A stretch of 7,802 bases of DNA, taken from assembly GCA_041484525.1 (NCBI GenBank), contig JBGPHT010000248.1:1-7802 (forward strand), in the 5' to 3' direction. Position 1 is the first letter of the stretch; each line of letters begins with the position of its first letter. Shown one piece after another: positions 1-6,707 of the stretch. Both the position numbers and the translations under genes were made by a program. The notes under the pieces are model-generated. The model did not search any database. It had not been told where the DNA came from and worked only from the letters and a program-made list of their open reading frames with translations. The stretch comes from JBGPHT01 sp041484525 (GTDB lineage Bacteria > Acidobacteriota > Terriglobia > Bryobacterales > Bryobacteraceae).

Positions 1-72
1 GCCCACGACCTCGCTGCTGACGACCCAGAGATCTTCCTGTCGCTCCCGTTTCTTGCGGGTTCCCATGGCCAT
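1..72 (-). CDS. Transposase, N-terminal fragment (continues past left edge)
   Basis: Read on the minus strand, ATG at 72 (or the in-frame ATG at 66) opens a frame beginning MAMGTRKKRERQEDLW and staying open to the window edge, giving 24 visible residues. A basic start of the form M-G-[TRK]-[RK]-K-x-[RQ]-x-x-x-x-[DP]-L-W is typical of a group of DDE transposases of the IS5/IS1182 type, which catalyse cut-and-paste movement of their element. The catalytic part lies outside the window, so the exact IS family cannot be fixed. The gene points away from the large pseudogene to its right, so the element's end should lie between the start codon and about 145. The fragment is too short to show whether the transposase is intact. 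Confidence 0.6.
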   Translation of the reverse strand, partial: MAMGTRKKRERQEDLWVVSSEVVG

Positions 73-145
73 GCAGTATAGACGCCCAGAACATTCGCTA
101 GGTCACATGTTTTCGCGACTATTACCACAGGCTGCTAGGGAATAG
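73..145. mobile_element. Probable terminal region of the left insertion sequence
   Basis: This is the non-coding stretch between the transposase start codon and the first codons of the downstream pseudogene. The pseudogene frame is closed by a stop at 99-101, and its coding-like protein sequence only begins around 141-150 without a usable start codon. This is what an insertion inside a gene would leave. The terminal inverted repeat probably lies near 'actattaccacaggctgc' (118-135), but the other end of the element is outside the window, so neither the repeat nor a target duplication can be confirmed. Confidence 0.35.
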
Positions 146-3049
146 CAAGGCGCAGCAGAGGGCGGCGGGCGGTCCGGCGGCGCAACCCACCACGCCGAAG
201 TCGTCGGATACATACAATACGTTCGCCGCGGCCAAGGCGCACGAGCAGCTTGCGAGCGCCTACAGGGACGCAGTTGTCCAAACGCCCGCGACCGGGCGGA
301 TTCAGCCGGGCCGCTTCCTGGATTTGACGCTGAACCCCACAGTCCGACTGGCTACCGGAATCCCCACTCTGCCGGTTGCCGGAGATTTGAAGAAGACATT
401 CGGCACGCTGTTCCCCTCGAAGTCGCGTCCGCCTGTGGCGGCACACAATAACGGCTCGGAGCCGCCGTTTCTCCAGAGCGCCGGACCTTATCCCGACCTC
501 CAGAAGGCGGTTGAATTTTACGACCGCCGCCAGCAGGGGATTCTGAAAGACTCGAGCCGTACTCCTTCGGAAGTTATCAAGAAAGACGACGCCGATTTTC
601 ACCAGTGGGTCAGCCGCTACGGACAGTATCCGTGGTTGTTGCGCCAGCCTGGGCCCACGCATGGGCCGCCGGTTCTGCGGGAATTGTGCGACGGACAGTA
701 TCCGTGGTTGTTGCGCCAGCTGGGCCTGCTGGTCGATCTGGCGGTGGAGTGGAAACAGGAGTTCGCGGGGAGCGGCTATTTGTGGATTCGCGCCGCCGGA
801 GCACCCGCTTTCGAGCAGCCGGTGGTCAAGACGCATTACCAAGCGACGTCGCCGGGTCTCTTCGAAGCAGTCCTGCGCGATCCAGCGAAACTGCCCCAAG
901 GCCGCCTGCCAATGGACGGCGACGACTACGAAGTGCTCCAGGTCGATCTCGACGGGGGCGCTTTGAAAGCAGCGCGGTTCGGAGTCCATCTGCAGGACGT
1001 GCCGGACGAGCATCGACTGTCCGCGCCGTATCTCCGCACGGCTAGCCTGAAGATTGTACATTCGGCTCGGTTGACGGACGTCAAGGCTAAACTCGACCGC
1101 GCGCAAGCGCTCCACCAGAGCGCCGCGACGGGGGCGGTGCCGCGGGATGCCGAGGATTTGATCCGCGGGTATCGTGTCGAGGTGAACGATCGAGGGCATT
1201 GGCGCTCTCTCTGCGATCGTCACGTGACCTACAAGGTGGCCGGATTGGAACACTCGGAAGAAGACGTTGGGTGGGTGAGTCTGGCGCTTTCCAGCCAGGC
1301 GGGCGGTCAGTACCTCCACGACACTGTGATGACGTGGGGCGGCTGGAGCGCGGTAGCTCCGAAACCGGGTAAGCTTCTCAACGATGCCAACATCCCCACC
1401 GACCCCCCGGACTTTTTCGGTCCGAACTTGAGCATCAAGGTTCACACCAAGAGCGGCACGGCTGCCGACGCAGCGCTTCGGCCAAACGTATCGCATTCGC
1501 GGGCGCGCCGTCGACCGGGCGGGGAATCTTCTCAGCCGGGCGGTGCTGGCGCCCGGCGATTTCACCGGTGCCACCAAGGAACAGCAGGGCAAATTCCGCC
1601 GCTTCGAACCAGTCGGCTCGCCGATTGTGCTGCCTCGCTACGACATTCGTCAATCGCCCGGGCAAACCGTGGACCATGTCGTGATTCGATCCGGCGACGA
1701 CGTAGAGGATTGGAGCACAAGCGAACGTCACATCGCCGTTCCGAAAATCTCGGTGCCGCTGGCCGAAGCTCACGGGATGTTGGATTCCCACGGCAACATC
1801 AGCAAGGGTGCCTGGAAGAGAATCGTATCGCGCCATGGAAGCGTGGTGCCGCCGGGTCAGGAATTCGGTTTGCCGTTCGATGAGACCGAGCATTTGGAAG
1901 TCAAATACTTTCACGATCCTCTGGCCGCTGGCGTGGTGATTAGCGGCCTCTCCAATCCCGCTGCCGGCTTCCCAGTGGTGTTTCCGGATGCCGGTTCGTT
2001 CCGGCTTGGAGTTGCGGGGCGGATCCGAACCGCCGAAATACGACCCGCGGCGACGGCTCCTCACCATTCATCTGCGGTCTGCCGAGGTGGTAAATGTAAT
2101 GGTGAGATGCACCATAGACCGGCGCAATCTCGACTTGCTAGGCGTCTGGCACTGGCTCCAGGGCGCCACTGGCGCGCCCTCGGAGAACGATGCGGCTGCG
2201 GGCCACGTGTGGGCTCTCTCGCCTGGCCGGCACCTCACCCTAATCCACGCGGTACAGCGGCCTATCGAGGCCCCCACGATTTCGATCGATGGAAACGCGT
2301 GTCTGCCACGCGCGTTCGGCGATACCTTCGTCGGCCTGCGAGGCTCGGTGGGCGTTGACATACACAGCACGGGCACCGCCGACGTGCATGGGACGCGGAC
2401 CGATACCGTGGATGACCCTGCGCGGCCGGCCTGGGAACAGGTGAAGCGCACTGCTCCCGTCTTTACCCGGCACCTGGATTACGTGAACGATGTTTCGCCA
2501 GTCGGATTCGCTCCGGACGATCCGCTTGCTATCGGGCACCAGGAAATCGGCGATACCAAACACCACAAGATCACGTACCAGGCGATCGCCACGACGAGAT
2601 GTCGGGAGCATTATGCATTTATGCCTAAGCAATTGCAAGAGGATCCGGATCTGATTACGCGCAGCAGCGCCGGCGGCCAGACGATCGATGTCCCCAGCAC
2701 CGCCCGGCCGGACGCGCCCATTCCGCTGTACGTAATTCCCACGTACGGCTGGACAGAGCCAACGGCGAGCAAGACGCAGAATGGGAAACGCACCACCGCC
2801 CGCGACCGTCGTGGAGGTGGGCTGCGAGTGTACTTGGACCGGCCGTGGCTTTCCTCTGGCGAGCGTGAGATGCTGGGCGCGGTGATCTGGCCGCGCGCGC
2901 TGGACTATTTCGCCGGCGCGAATAATGAACTGGCGCCCGAATTGATGCCATACGTAAGCCAGTGGGGCATGGATCCGATCTGGGCCACACGGCGCAACAT
3001 GCAACAGCTCAAATACGTTCTGACGCCCAGCCAGTTTCTTAATACCTAG
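102..3049 (+). pseudogene. Large uncharacterised protein, 5'-truncated and frameshifted
   Basis: About 980 codons of coding-like sequence lie in three consecutive frames: frame 3 from ~141 to ~1460, frame 1 from ~1460 to ~2008, frame 2 from ~2008 to the TAG at 3047-3049. Frame 3 runs past its useful end into an Arg/Gly-rich string, while frame 1 resumes with RFGQTYRIRGRAVDRAGN. Frame 1 ends its useful part at PVVFPDAGSFRL, and frame 2 resumes with ELRGGSEPPKYDPRRRLLTI. The C-terminal part carries GDTKHHKITYQAIATTR, GGGLRVYLDRPWLSSGE and SQWGMDPIW. From memory these segments resemble a family of very large hypothetical bacterial proteins with a beta-rich, Ig-like look (YRIRGRAVDRAGN). I cannot name a function; a link to phage-tail-like or injection-system loci is possible but unsupported here. 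There is no start codon with a ribosome site at the 5' end, which fits truncation by the left IS. Long ORFs on the opposite strand here are GC-driven shadows. Confidence 0.7.
619..720 (+). repeat. 30-bp perfect direct repeat, in frame, inside the pseudogene
   Basis: Positions 619-648 and 691-720 are identical over 30 bp (beginning acggacagtatccgtgg). The offset is 72 bp, exactly 24 codons, so both copies encode GQYPWLLRQ in the same frame. The second copy runs on into LGLLVDLAVEW, a natural hydrophobic continuation. The first runs into PGPTHGPPVLRELCD, a Pro-rich stretch that looks inserted. Between the copies, 652-667 forms a perfect 6-bp stem with a 4-base loop (ggcccacgcatgggcc). Confidence 0.85.
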
Positions 3050-3206
3050 ATTATGCACGGAACGGGACTTGGCGCACCTAACGTGAGCAGCGGCGCGGCT
3101 GCCGGGTTGCTGGGCTGAATCTGCTCTGATCGTCCCTTTATAATAGGCAAGAGGCAACCGCCGACACGACAAGGTAAAATGCCCACCACTGGACCGCCAG
3201 CAAGAA
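3050..3206. other. Convergent intergenic region
   Basis: This 157-base gap separates the 3' end of the plus-strand pseudogene from the 3' end of the minus-strand gene run. The only hairpin seen is a GC-rich 5-bp stem at 3087-3102 (gcagc / gctgc) without a following T run on either strand, so it is not a clear intrinsic terminator. No ORF or RNA gene is recognisable. Confidence 0.5.
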
Positions 3207-3641
3207 CTAATCCAGCGGCCCATCACTGATGCGGTGGATTTGTAAAACAAACTCCCGCACCGGCTCGTTGGCTAGCCAGATGAATAGGACGCCGAGAACT
3301 AACATGAGGACACTTGCTGCAACCGTGAACCGTTCTCCGAAGTCAAGTGGAAGCACTCGAAGAAGTGCGTCCCTCAACTGTTGATCCGTCAGTCGATTGC
3401 CCCGTAGCGCATCGTACAATAACAGTCGGGACTTGATATCGATGCCCTTTTTTCCGTAGATCACCAGTTCGGTGAAGTGGACTGGAGCGAACAACATCGT
3501 GCGTCTGAATGAGAATTCCATATTCTCGGCAGAGCATCGTAGCACATTACAGAACACCCGGCGTGTTCCGGCGCTATGCCTGATCGTTAGAGCGATACCC
3601 CGGCAGACGGAAATCGGAGTGGGCCTTGGACGGGCAAACAC
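3207..3641 (-). CDS. Small single-pass membrane protein, function unknown
   Basis: The 144-residue frame starts at GTG 3641. This start is chosen because a strong ribosome site, AGGAGG (complement of 3647-3652), lies 5 bases before it; the internal ATG at residue 41 has no comparable site. The N-terminal ~45 residues are basic (RP-rich, then RHSAGTRR). A central segment (residues ~46-103) reads as mixed helix and strand and includes LVIYGKKGIDIKSRLLLYDA and a polar LTDQQLRDALLRVL helix. Residues ~105-124 (FTVAASVLMLVLGVLFIWLA) form a clear membrane helix, followed by a short tail. I do not recognise the family. It is the last gene of the minus-strand run, 22 bases after the DUF3761 gene, so co-transcription is likely. 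A tail-anchored membrane protein is the most direct reading. Confidence 0.6.
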   Translation of the reverse strand: MFARPRPTPISVCRGIALTIRHSAGTRRVFCNVLRCSAENMEFSFRRTMLFAPVHFTELVIYGKKGIDIKSRLLLYDALRGNRLTDQQLRDALLRVLPLDFGERFTVAASVLMLVLGVLFIWLANEPVREFVLQIHRISDGPLD

Positions 3642-3646
3642 GGCTG

Positions 3647-3652
3647 CCTCCT
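3647..3652 (-). promoter_or_regulatory. Strong Shine-Dalgarno site for the 144-residue gene
   Basis: On the minus strand this reads AGGAGG, 5 bases ahead of GTG 3641. It decides the start in favour of GTG over downstream ATG codons and shows the gene is set up for translation. Confidence 0.75.
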
Positions 3653-3663
3653 GTCCGATGAGG

Positions 3664-3840
3664 TCATTTCAGCCATCTGGAGACGCCACCGTGCCACGAG
3701 CAAGTACCGCTGTGATGGGTGCTCCAACTGTAGGTCCCGTCAGCGCAAACTGCTGTGGCCCCACAGCCAGTTAACCGTAGTGCGAGAAGGATGACTACGG
3801 CGAAAGCGCAGCACATGAGGAGCGCCATCCTCAACATCAT
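3664..3840 (-). CDS. DUF3761-type small lipoprotein
   Basis: A 58-residue frame. The first 25 residues are a lipoprotein signal peptide: MMLRMALLMCCAFAVVILLA, then LRLTGC, where L-T-G-C is a textbook lipobox with Cys26 as the lipidated residue. The mature part is only 33 residues and carries CADGTYSWSTHHSGTCSWHG followed by GVSRWL. This matches my memory of the DUF3761 pattern (C-x-D-G-T-x-S-x-S-x-x-x-x-G-[TA]-C-S-x-H-G-G-V-x-x-W), whose function is unknown; the two Cys (32 and 47) may pair. A ribosome site AGGGAGG abuts ATG 3840, so initiation may really use ATG 3837, TTG 3834 or ATG 3828; the signal peptide works with any of them. It sits between the small ORF at 3969-4151 and the 144-residue gene on the same strand. 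Confidence 0.75.
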   Translation of the reverse strand: MMLRMALLMCCAFAVVILLALRLTGCGATAVCADGTYSWSTHHSGTCSWHGGVSRWLK

Positions 3841-3909
3841 CCTCCCTTATGAGCCTTGCGTCCTCTTCGGTTGTTGTACTGGAGCCGCCTACGAGGATCA
3901 GGGCCGGAT

Positions 3910-4151
3910 TTATTTATCGTACTCGACAGTCTGAAGTTCAAGCCCTCCTGTCAGCAACTCTTCCAGGCTCAAAGCATGATCCGCCAGCCCGTCCGTTCAC
4001 AAAAACGCACCACGGCGGCGAACTCCGAAAAGTCCGCAGGCGTCTTGCCCACGGCGTGGAACCCACGATAGAAGCCAGGACGTTCGATTTCCGACTCGGC
4101 TGTCCTGCCCTTGTCATGGTTGCGTTTGGATTTGAACTGTTTGACGAGCAT
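3910..4151 (-). CDS. Small protein, possibly broken by a -1 frameshift
   Basis: ATG 4151 has a good ribosome site (GGAG, complement of 4157-4160, 5-base spacer). The frame runs 60 residues to the TGA at 3969-3971, with a Lys/Arg-rich start (MLVKQFKSKRNHDKGR), then GFHAVGKTPADFSEFAAVVR and an end RFCERTGWRIML. Directly at the end, the -1 frame is more protein-like: ERTG followed by LADHALSLEELLTGGLELQT and VEYDK, stopping at 3910-3912. A lost G in the 'acgggctgg' run would join them into about 79 residues. Without the shift, the gene is 3969-4151 only. The family is not recognised. It lies 44 bases after the 296-residue membrane protein gene and fits the same operon. Confidence 0.5.
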
Positions 4152-4195
4152 CAGGACTCCAAATCGAATCCGCCGATGGCCTCAAGCAACCCACG

Positions 4196-5086
4196 TCAAA
4201 GCTGGCGACTTGCGTTATTGATAGCGGTGACTGTAGCAACTGCCCAACCAGCAGTCTTCCATTCCGAACAAGGGATGTGATGAGACACTGCGACCTCCGA
4301 TACGAACGCCTTGGCCCATCGAATGATCGTATCATCGCTGATCGGAGAGACCGGAACTGACAATCGCCAAATCCCAATGTACTGGTCACGAGCGTGCTGG
4401 AAAGCATCCTCGAACGAGAAGTCCAGACAGTCTTCACTCCGCATCGTGACGAGTCCCTGGACCGCTCGGCGCATGATGTCTTCGGCGGCTTCCTCAGAGT
4501 GCTTTTCGTACACGCCCGCCTCGATCACGGAGAGTACAAGAGCGTAGTACATGCACTCAAACATAGGGCGATGGATTTGAGTGATTTCTAGCATCGCCAT
4601 ACTTTCGTCGCAATGACCCGCAACAGCTTCATGCACCGCAGACTGGATAGTGTTTGCGATATATTGATGTTCGGTCTTCGACAGCATTTCAGCATCGGTC
4701 GAGTTCACGCCGCCAACTCCGACTGATGGAGGCTCCGCTGTACACCCCGGTACTCGATTAAGATCGGTCACTTGCTCCAACATAGTGAGGGCATGTCCTT
4801 TGGTAACACGCCAGAGCGCAAACGAGAGTGCGACGGCTCCAACGCCACAAACGACTGCCTGACGCCAGTCGAAGAGGAAGAGAATGATGCCTATGCACGC
4901 AATTCGGATGAAGCCGCCCCATCTGAAGAACGGCCATGCAGCACCACGGAATAAGAAGTGATAGGTTCTCAGGTTTTCGAGGCGCTTGAGTCCAGAAGCG
5001 TGTTCAAAGTGCATCCCAACATCTTGCACGTATCCGCTCACGAGCAGAACTACGATCAAAAACCATCTTTTCCAATCCATGAACAT
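4196..5086 (-). CDS. Membrane protein with three N-terminal helices, function unknown
   Basis: The 296-residue frame starts at ATG 5086, with ribosome site GGAG (complement of 5092-5095) 5 bases ahead, preferred over ATG at residue 3. Hydrophobic segments lie at residues ~7-22 (RWFLIVVLLVSGYV), ~57-73 (GGFIRIACIGIILFLF) and ~76-93 (QAVVCGVGAVALSFALW). Between the first two is a polar loop with H26, H29 and several Arg. After ~100 the chain is soluble: a Pro/Gly linker (~113-128), then a helical domain (~135-290) rich in Glu, Ala and His, with SEEAAEDIMRRAVQGLV and SFEDAFQHARDQYIGIW. No catalytic motif is visible. The helical half could be a repeat-type or protein-binding domain. It lies 33 bases downstream of the zinc-ribbon/TM gene. 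I do not recognise the family. Confidence 0.7.
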   Translation of the reverse strand: MFMDWKRWFLIVVLLVSGYVQDVGMHFEHASGLKRLENLRTYHFLFRGAAWPFFRWGGFIRIACIGIILFLFDWRQAVVCGVGAVALSFALWRVTKGHALTMLEQVTDLNRVPGCTAEPPSVGVGGVNSTDAEMLSKTEHQYIANTIQSAVHEAVAGHCDESMAMLEITQIHRPMFECMYYALVLSVIEAGVYEKHSEEAAEDIMRRAVQGLVTMRSEDCLDFSFEDAFQHARDQYIGIWRLSVPVSPISDDTIIRWAKAFVSEVAVSHHIPCSEWKTAGWAVATVTAINNASRQL

Positions 5087-5119
5087 CGTGGCTCCAATAT
5101 ATGATGATGTGGCAAGTCC

Positions 5120-5425
5120 TTATGTGATCCCGTTCGCAAGTAGAAAGCCCGCCACGGACCCTGCAATGACGCCAAGAACGAACACCAACCACGCCGGGAT
5201 TCCGTGAAGCCACGCCCACGCCCACAGCCGGATACTGAGAATGCCGCCCCTCCGAAGTGCCGGGTCCGCACCGATGGCGAATTCAAGGCCGCATTTCTCA
5301 CACCGGATCGCATGATGCCGGGAGCGATCCCGGAGTTTCACATGGCCGTCGCAGTTCGTGTTCGGGCAGTGAAAGTACAGCGGTGCCGGGTACTTATCAG
5401 AGGGTGTCCAATTCTCATCAATCAT
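5120..5425 (-). CDS. Zinc-ribbon protein with C-terminal membrane helix
   Basis: A 101-residue frame from ATG 5425. A TTG 15 bases further up (5440) is possible but GAGG sits 9 bases before ATG 5425, which I prefer. Residues 20-45 hold one zinc ribbon: C20-x4-C25 (HCPNTNC) and C42-x2-C45 (RCEKCG), with His-rich basic sequence between them. Residues ~73-97 (HGIPAWLVFVLGVIAGSVAG) form one membrane helix close to the C-terminus. This is the layout of a cytosolic zinc-binding head tethered to the membrane. The gene follows the 254-residue zinc-ribbon gene by 22 bases. The ribbon may bind nucleic acid or a protein partner; the sequence does not say which. Confidence 0.72.
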   Translation of the reverse strand: MIDENWTPSDKYPAPLYFHCPNTNCDGHVKLRDRSRHHAIRCEKCGLEFAIGADPALRRGGILSIRLWAWAWLHGIPAWLVFVLGVIAGSVAGFLLANGIT

Positions 5426-5447
5426 GGGCCTATGCCTCAAAGAAGGT

Positions 5448-6212
5448 TCATTCCCAAAAGCGTTTCTTCCTCACCTTGAGCGCCACAACGTCATAGTAGA
5501 AAACCAGCATTGCCTTGTGTGCAGTACTGCAACGAGGGCACGTCCATGAAATGCCGCCCGTGCCGCACTGTTCACAGAACACGCCGGGAAGCCCCATAGA
5601 GGTTCCGAGTTGGCTCCTATCACACCCGCAGTCTGGACAAACGGGCAAGGGAATCTGCGTGCCACATTCTGAGCACATGAACTTGGCGTTGCGCTGCGTA
5701 AAACCCCTGTTGATCGGATGCCAGTAGCCCGTCTCAATGGGTACGGTTCGCCATTCTGCCGTGTGACTATCCGATGTCGGCGGAAGGGTTCTTACGCTCC
5801 TGGAGGTCTCGAAGAGGTTGATCTGGAATGTGCTCATCGCCTTTCCGAATTGCAGCATAACATTTCCATCGGGAGTGTCCCATATTAAAACTGTTTCCTG
5901 CTGTTCGGACGGCTTGCCGAGCCGTTGCTGGCAGAACTGCATGACATCCGTTGAAACATCAATTACTGTATTCTTGCTCTCCGACTCGAAGTAAAGCGCA
6001 ATCTTGTATACCTTACCTCCGACCGTGCCAAGGGCAACTTTCCATCGGCGCTTCAGGAAGTCTAGTAACGGAGCATTGTAGTTCTTCTCGCCCTCAAAGT
6101 GGCGTCCGTAGATTGCGTATTCAGCCTGAGAGAATTCAGTCAGACCAGTCAAGCCTTCAACGGGCATATCCAATCGGTAACTGCCAATTGGAAGAGACGC
6201 CGAGCGTGTCAT
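5448..6212 (-). CDS. Two-domain protein with C-terminal double zinc ribbon
   Basis: A 254-residue frame from ATG 6212, with AGGGG 7 bases ahead (the G run just after the TAG of the preceding gene). A longer in-frame reading up to 6470 exists, but its Arg-rich extension is only the shadow of the upstream basic-protein gene. Residues ~1-140 form an alpha/beta-looking domain with GKVYKIALYFESESK, DVSTDVMQFCQQRLGKP and VLIWDTPDGNVMLQF. Residues ~178-230 hold two zinc ribbons: C180-x2-C183 with C192-x2-C195, and C213-x2-C216 with C225-x2-C228. The tail is basic (KVRKKRFW). I see no signal peptide or membrane segment, so it is probably cytosolic. The N-terminal domain resembles hypothetical proteins I remember but cannot name. 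It starts 10 bases after the H1-like gene, implying translational linkage. Confidence 0.75.
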   Translation of the reverse strand: MTRSASLPIGSYRLDMPVEGLTGLTEFSQAEYAIYGRHFEGEKNYNAPLLDFLKRRWKVALGTVGGKVYKIALYFESESKNTVIDVSTDVMQFCQQRLGKPSEQQETVLIWDTPDGNVMLQFGKAMSTFQINLFETSRSVRTLPPTSDSHTAEWRTVPIETGYWHPINRGFTQRNAKFMCSECGTQIPLPVCPDCGCDRSQLGTSMGLPGVFCEQCGTGGISWTCPRCSTAHKAMLVFYYDVVALKVRKKRFWE

Positions 6213-6222
6213 TGTTGTGCCC

Positions 6223-6697
6223 CTACGAAATCTGCGTTGCGGCCTGGGCGGGAGGCGATGCCGTTTTCTTCGTCGCTGCTCTCGTCGCCGTCTTTTTGAC
6301 AGCGGCCTTCTTTGCGGTGGCGGCTGGCTTCTCCTTTTGCTTCGCCGCATGTACCGCTGCCCATCTTTTCTTCGTGGCGTGCGAGATGGCCTTTCTGCCA
6401 GCCTCAGACAGGTTGCGTTTCGGTTTCGCCGGTTCCTGCGTCGTGGGCGCTGGCGGCGCAGACTCTCCACGAATCTTGGCCCATCGCCGTTGTTGAGCTT
6501 CCTTCATGCGCTTTCTGGCGGCAGCGGAGAATTTCTTTCTCTTGCGTATGGGAACTTCCGGCGTGGCGGCGGATTCAAACGGGGCCACCGGGCAGCATGG
6601 AACGGAGTTCTGCGATCTTGGTGTCGATTTGGCGTTTCTGTTGCTCGAATCCTGTTATGGCAGCGATGATGATTTCGGCGGTGAGCTTTGTCGGCAT
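6223..6697 (-). pseudogene. Basic H1-like protein gene split by an apparent +1 frameshift
   Basis: ATG 6697 has a clean ribosome site (GGAG, complement of 6704-6707, 6-base spacer) and opens a 40-residue frame, MPTKLTAEIIIAAITGFEQQ then KRQIDTKIAELRSMLPGGPV, ending in TGA at 6575-6577. The reading continues in the +1 frame, which has only a GTG (6588) without a ribosome site, as ESAATPEVPIRKRKKF onward to TAG at 6223-6225. Joined, it is about 157 residues: a helical N-terminus, two copies of a basic motif 40 residues apart (FSAAARKRMKEAQQRRW and LSEAGRKAISHATKKRW), and a Lys/Ala tail (KKAAVKKTATRAATKKTA) like histone H1. Such proteins are usually taken to bind DNA non-specifically; the repeats also recall short NUMOD3-like helices. 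The break could be a mutation, an assembly error or a real +1 shift at GTT-TGA. It is the first gene of the minus-strand run. Confidence 0.65.
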
Positions 6698-6703
6698 GTG
6701 ATT

Positions 6704-6707
6704 CTCC
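6704..6707 (-). promoter_or_regulatory. Ribosome binding site of the first gene in the minus-strand run
   Basis: GGAG on the minus strand, 6 bases before ATG 6697. It supports the short N-terminal frame as the true beginning of the H1-like protein rather than the unsupported GTG at 6588. Confidence 0.65.

Noticed and set aside
135..1592. A 485-residue open frame on the minus strand
   Set aside because: It lies opposite the coding-like plus-strand frame, is Arg-rich with low complexity, has no ribosome site and resembles no family; it is a shadow in GC-rich DNA.
3087..3102. Terminator between the convergent genes
   Set aside because: A 5-bp GC stem without a T run on either strand is too weak to call.
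3139..3144. A perfect TATAAT on the plus strand
   Set aside because: The matching -35 position (tgaatc) is poor and no plus-strand gene follows.
2240..3250. A 336-residue open frame on the minus strand
   Set aside because: It lies opposite the conserved C-terminal part of the large pseudogene and runs through the 3' end of the 144-residue gene in another frame; composition is shadow-like.
6213..6470. An Arg-rich N-terminal extension of the double-zinc-ribbon protein
   Set aside because: It is the H1-like gene read in another frame; ATG 6212 has its own ribosome site and follows the upstream stop by 10 bases.
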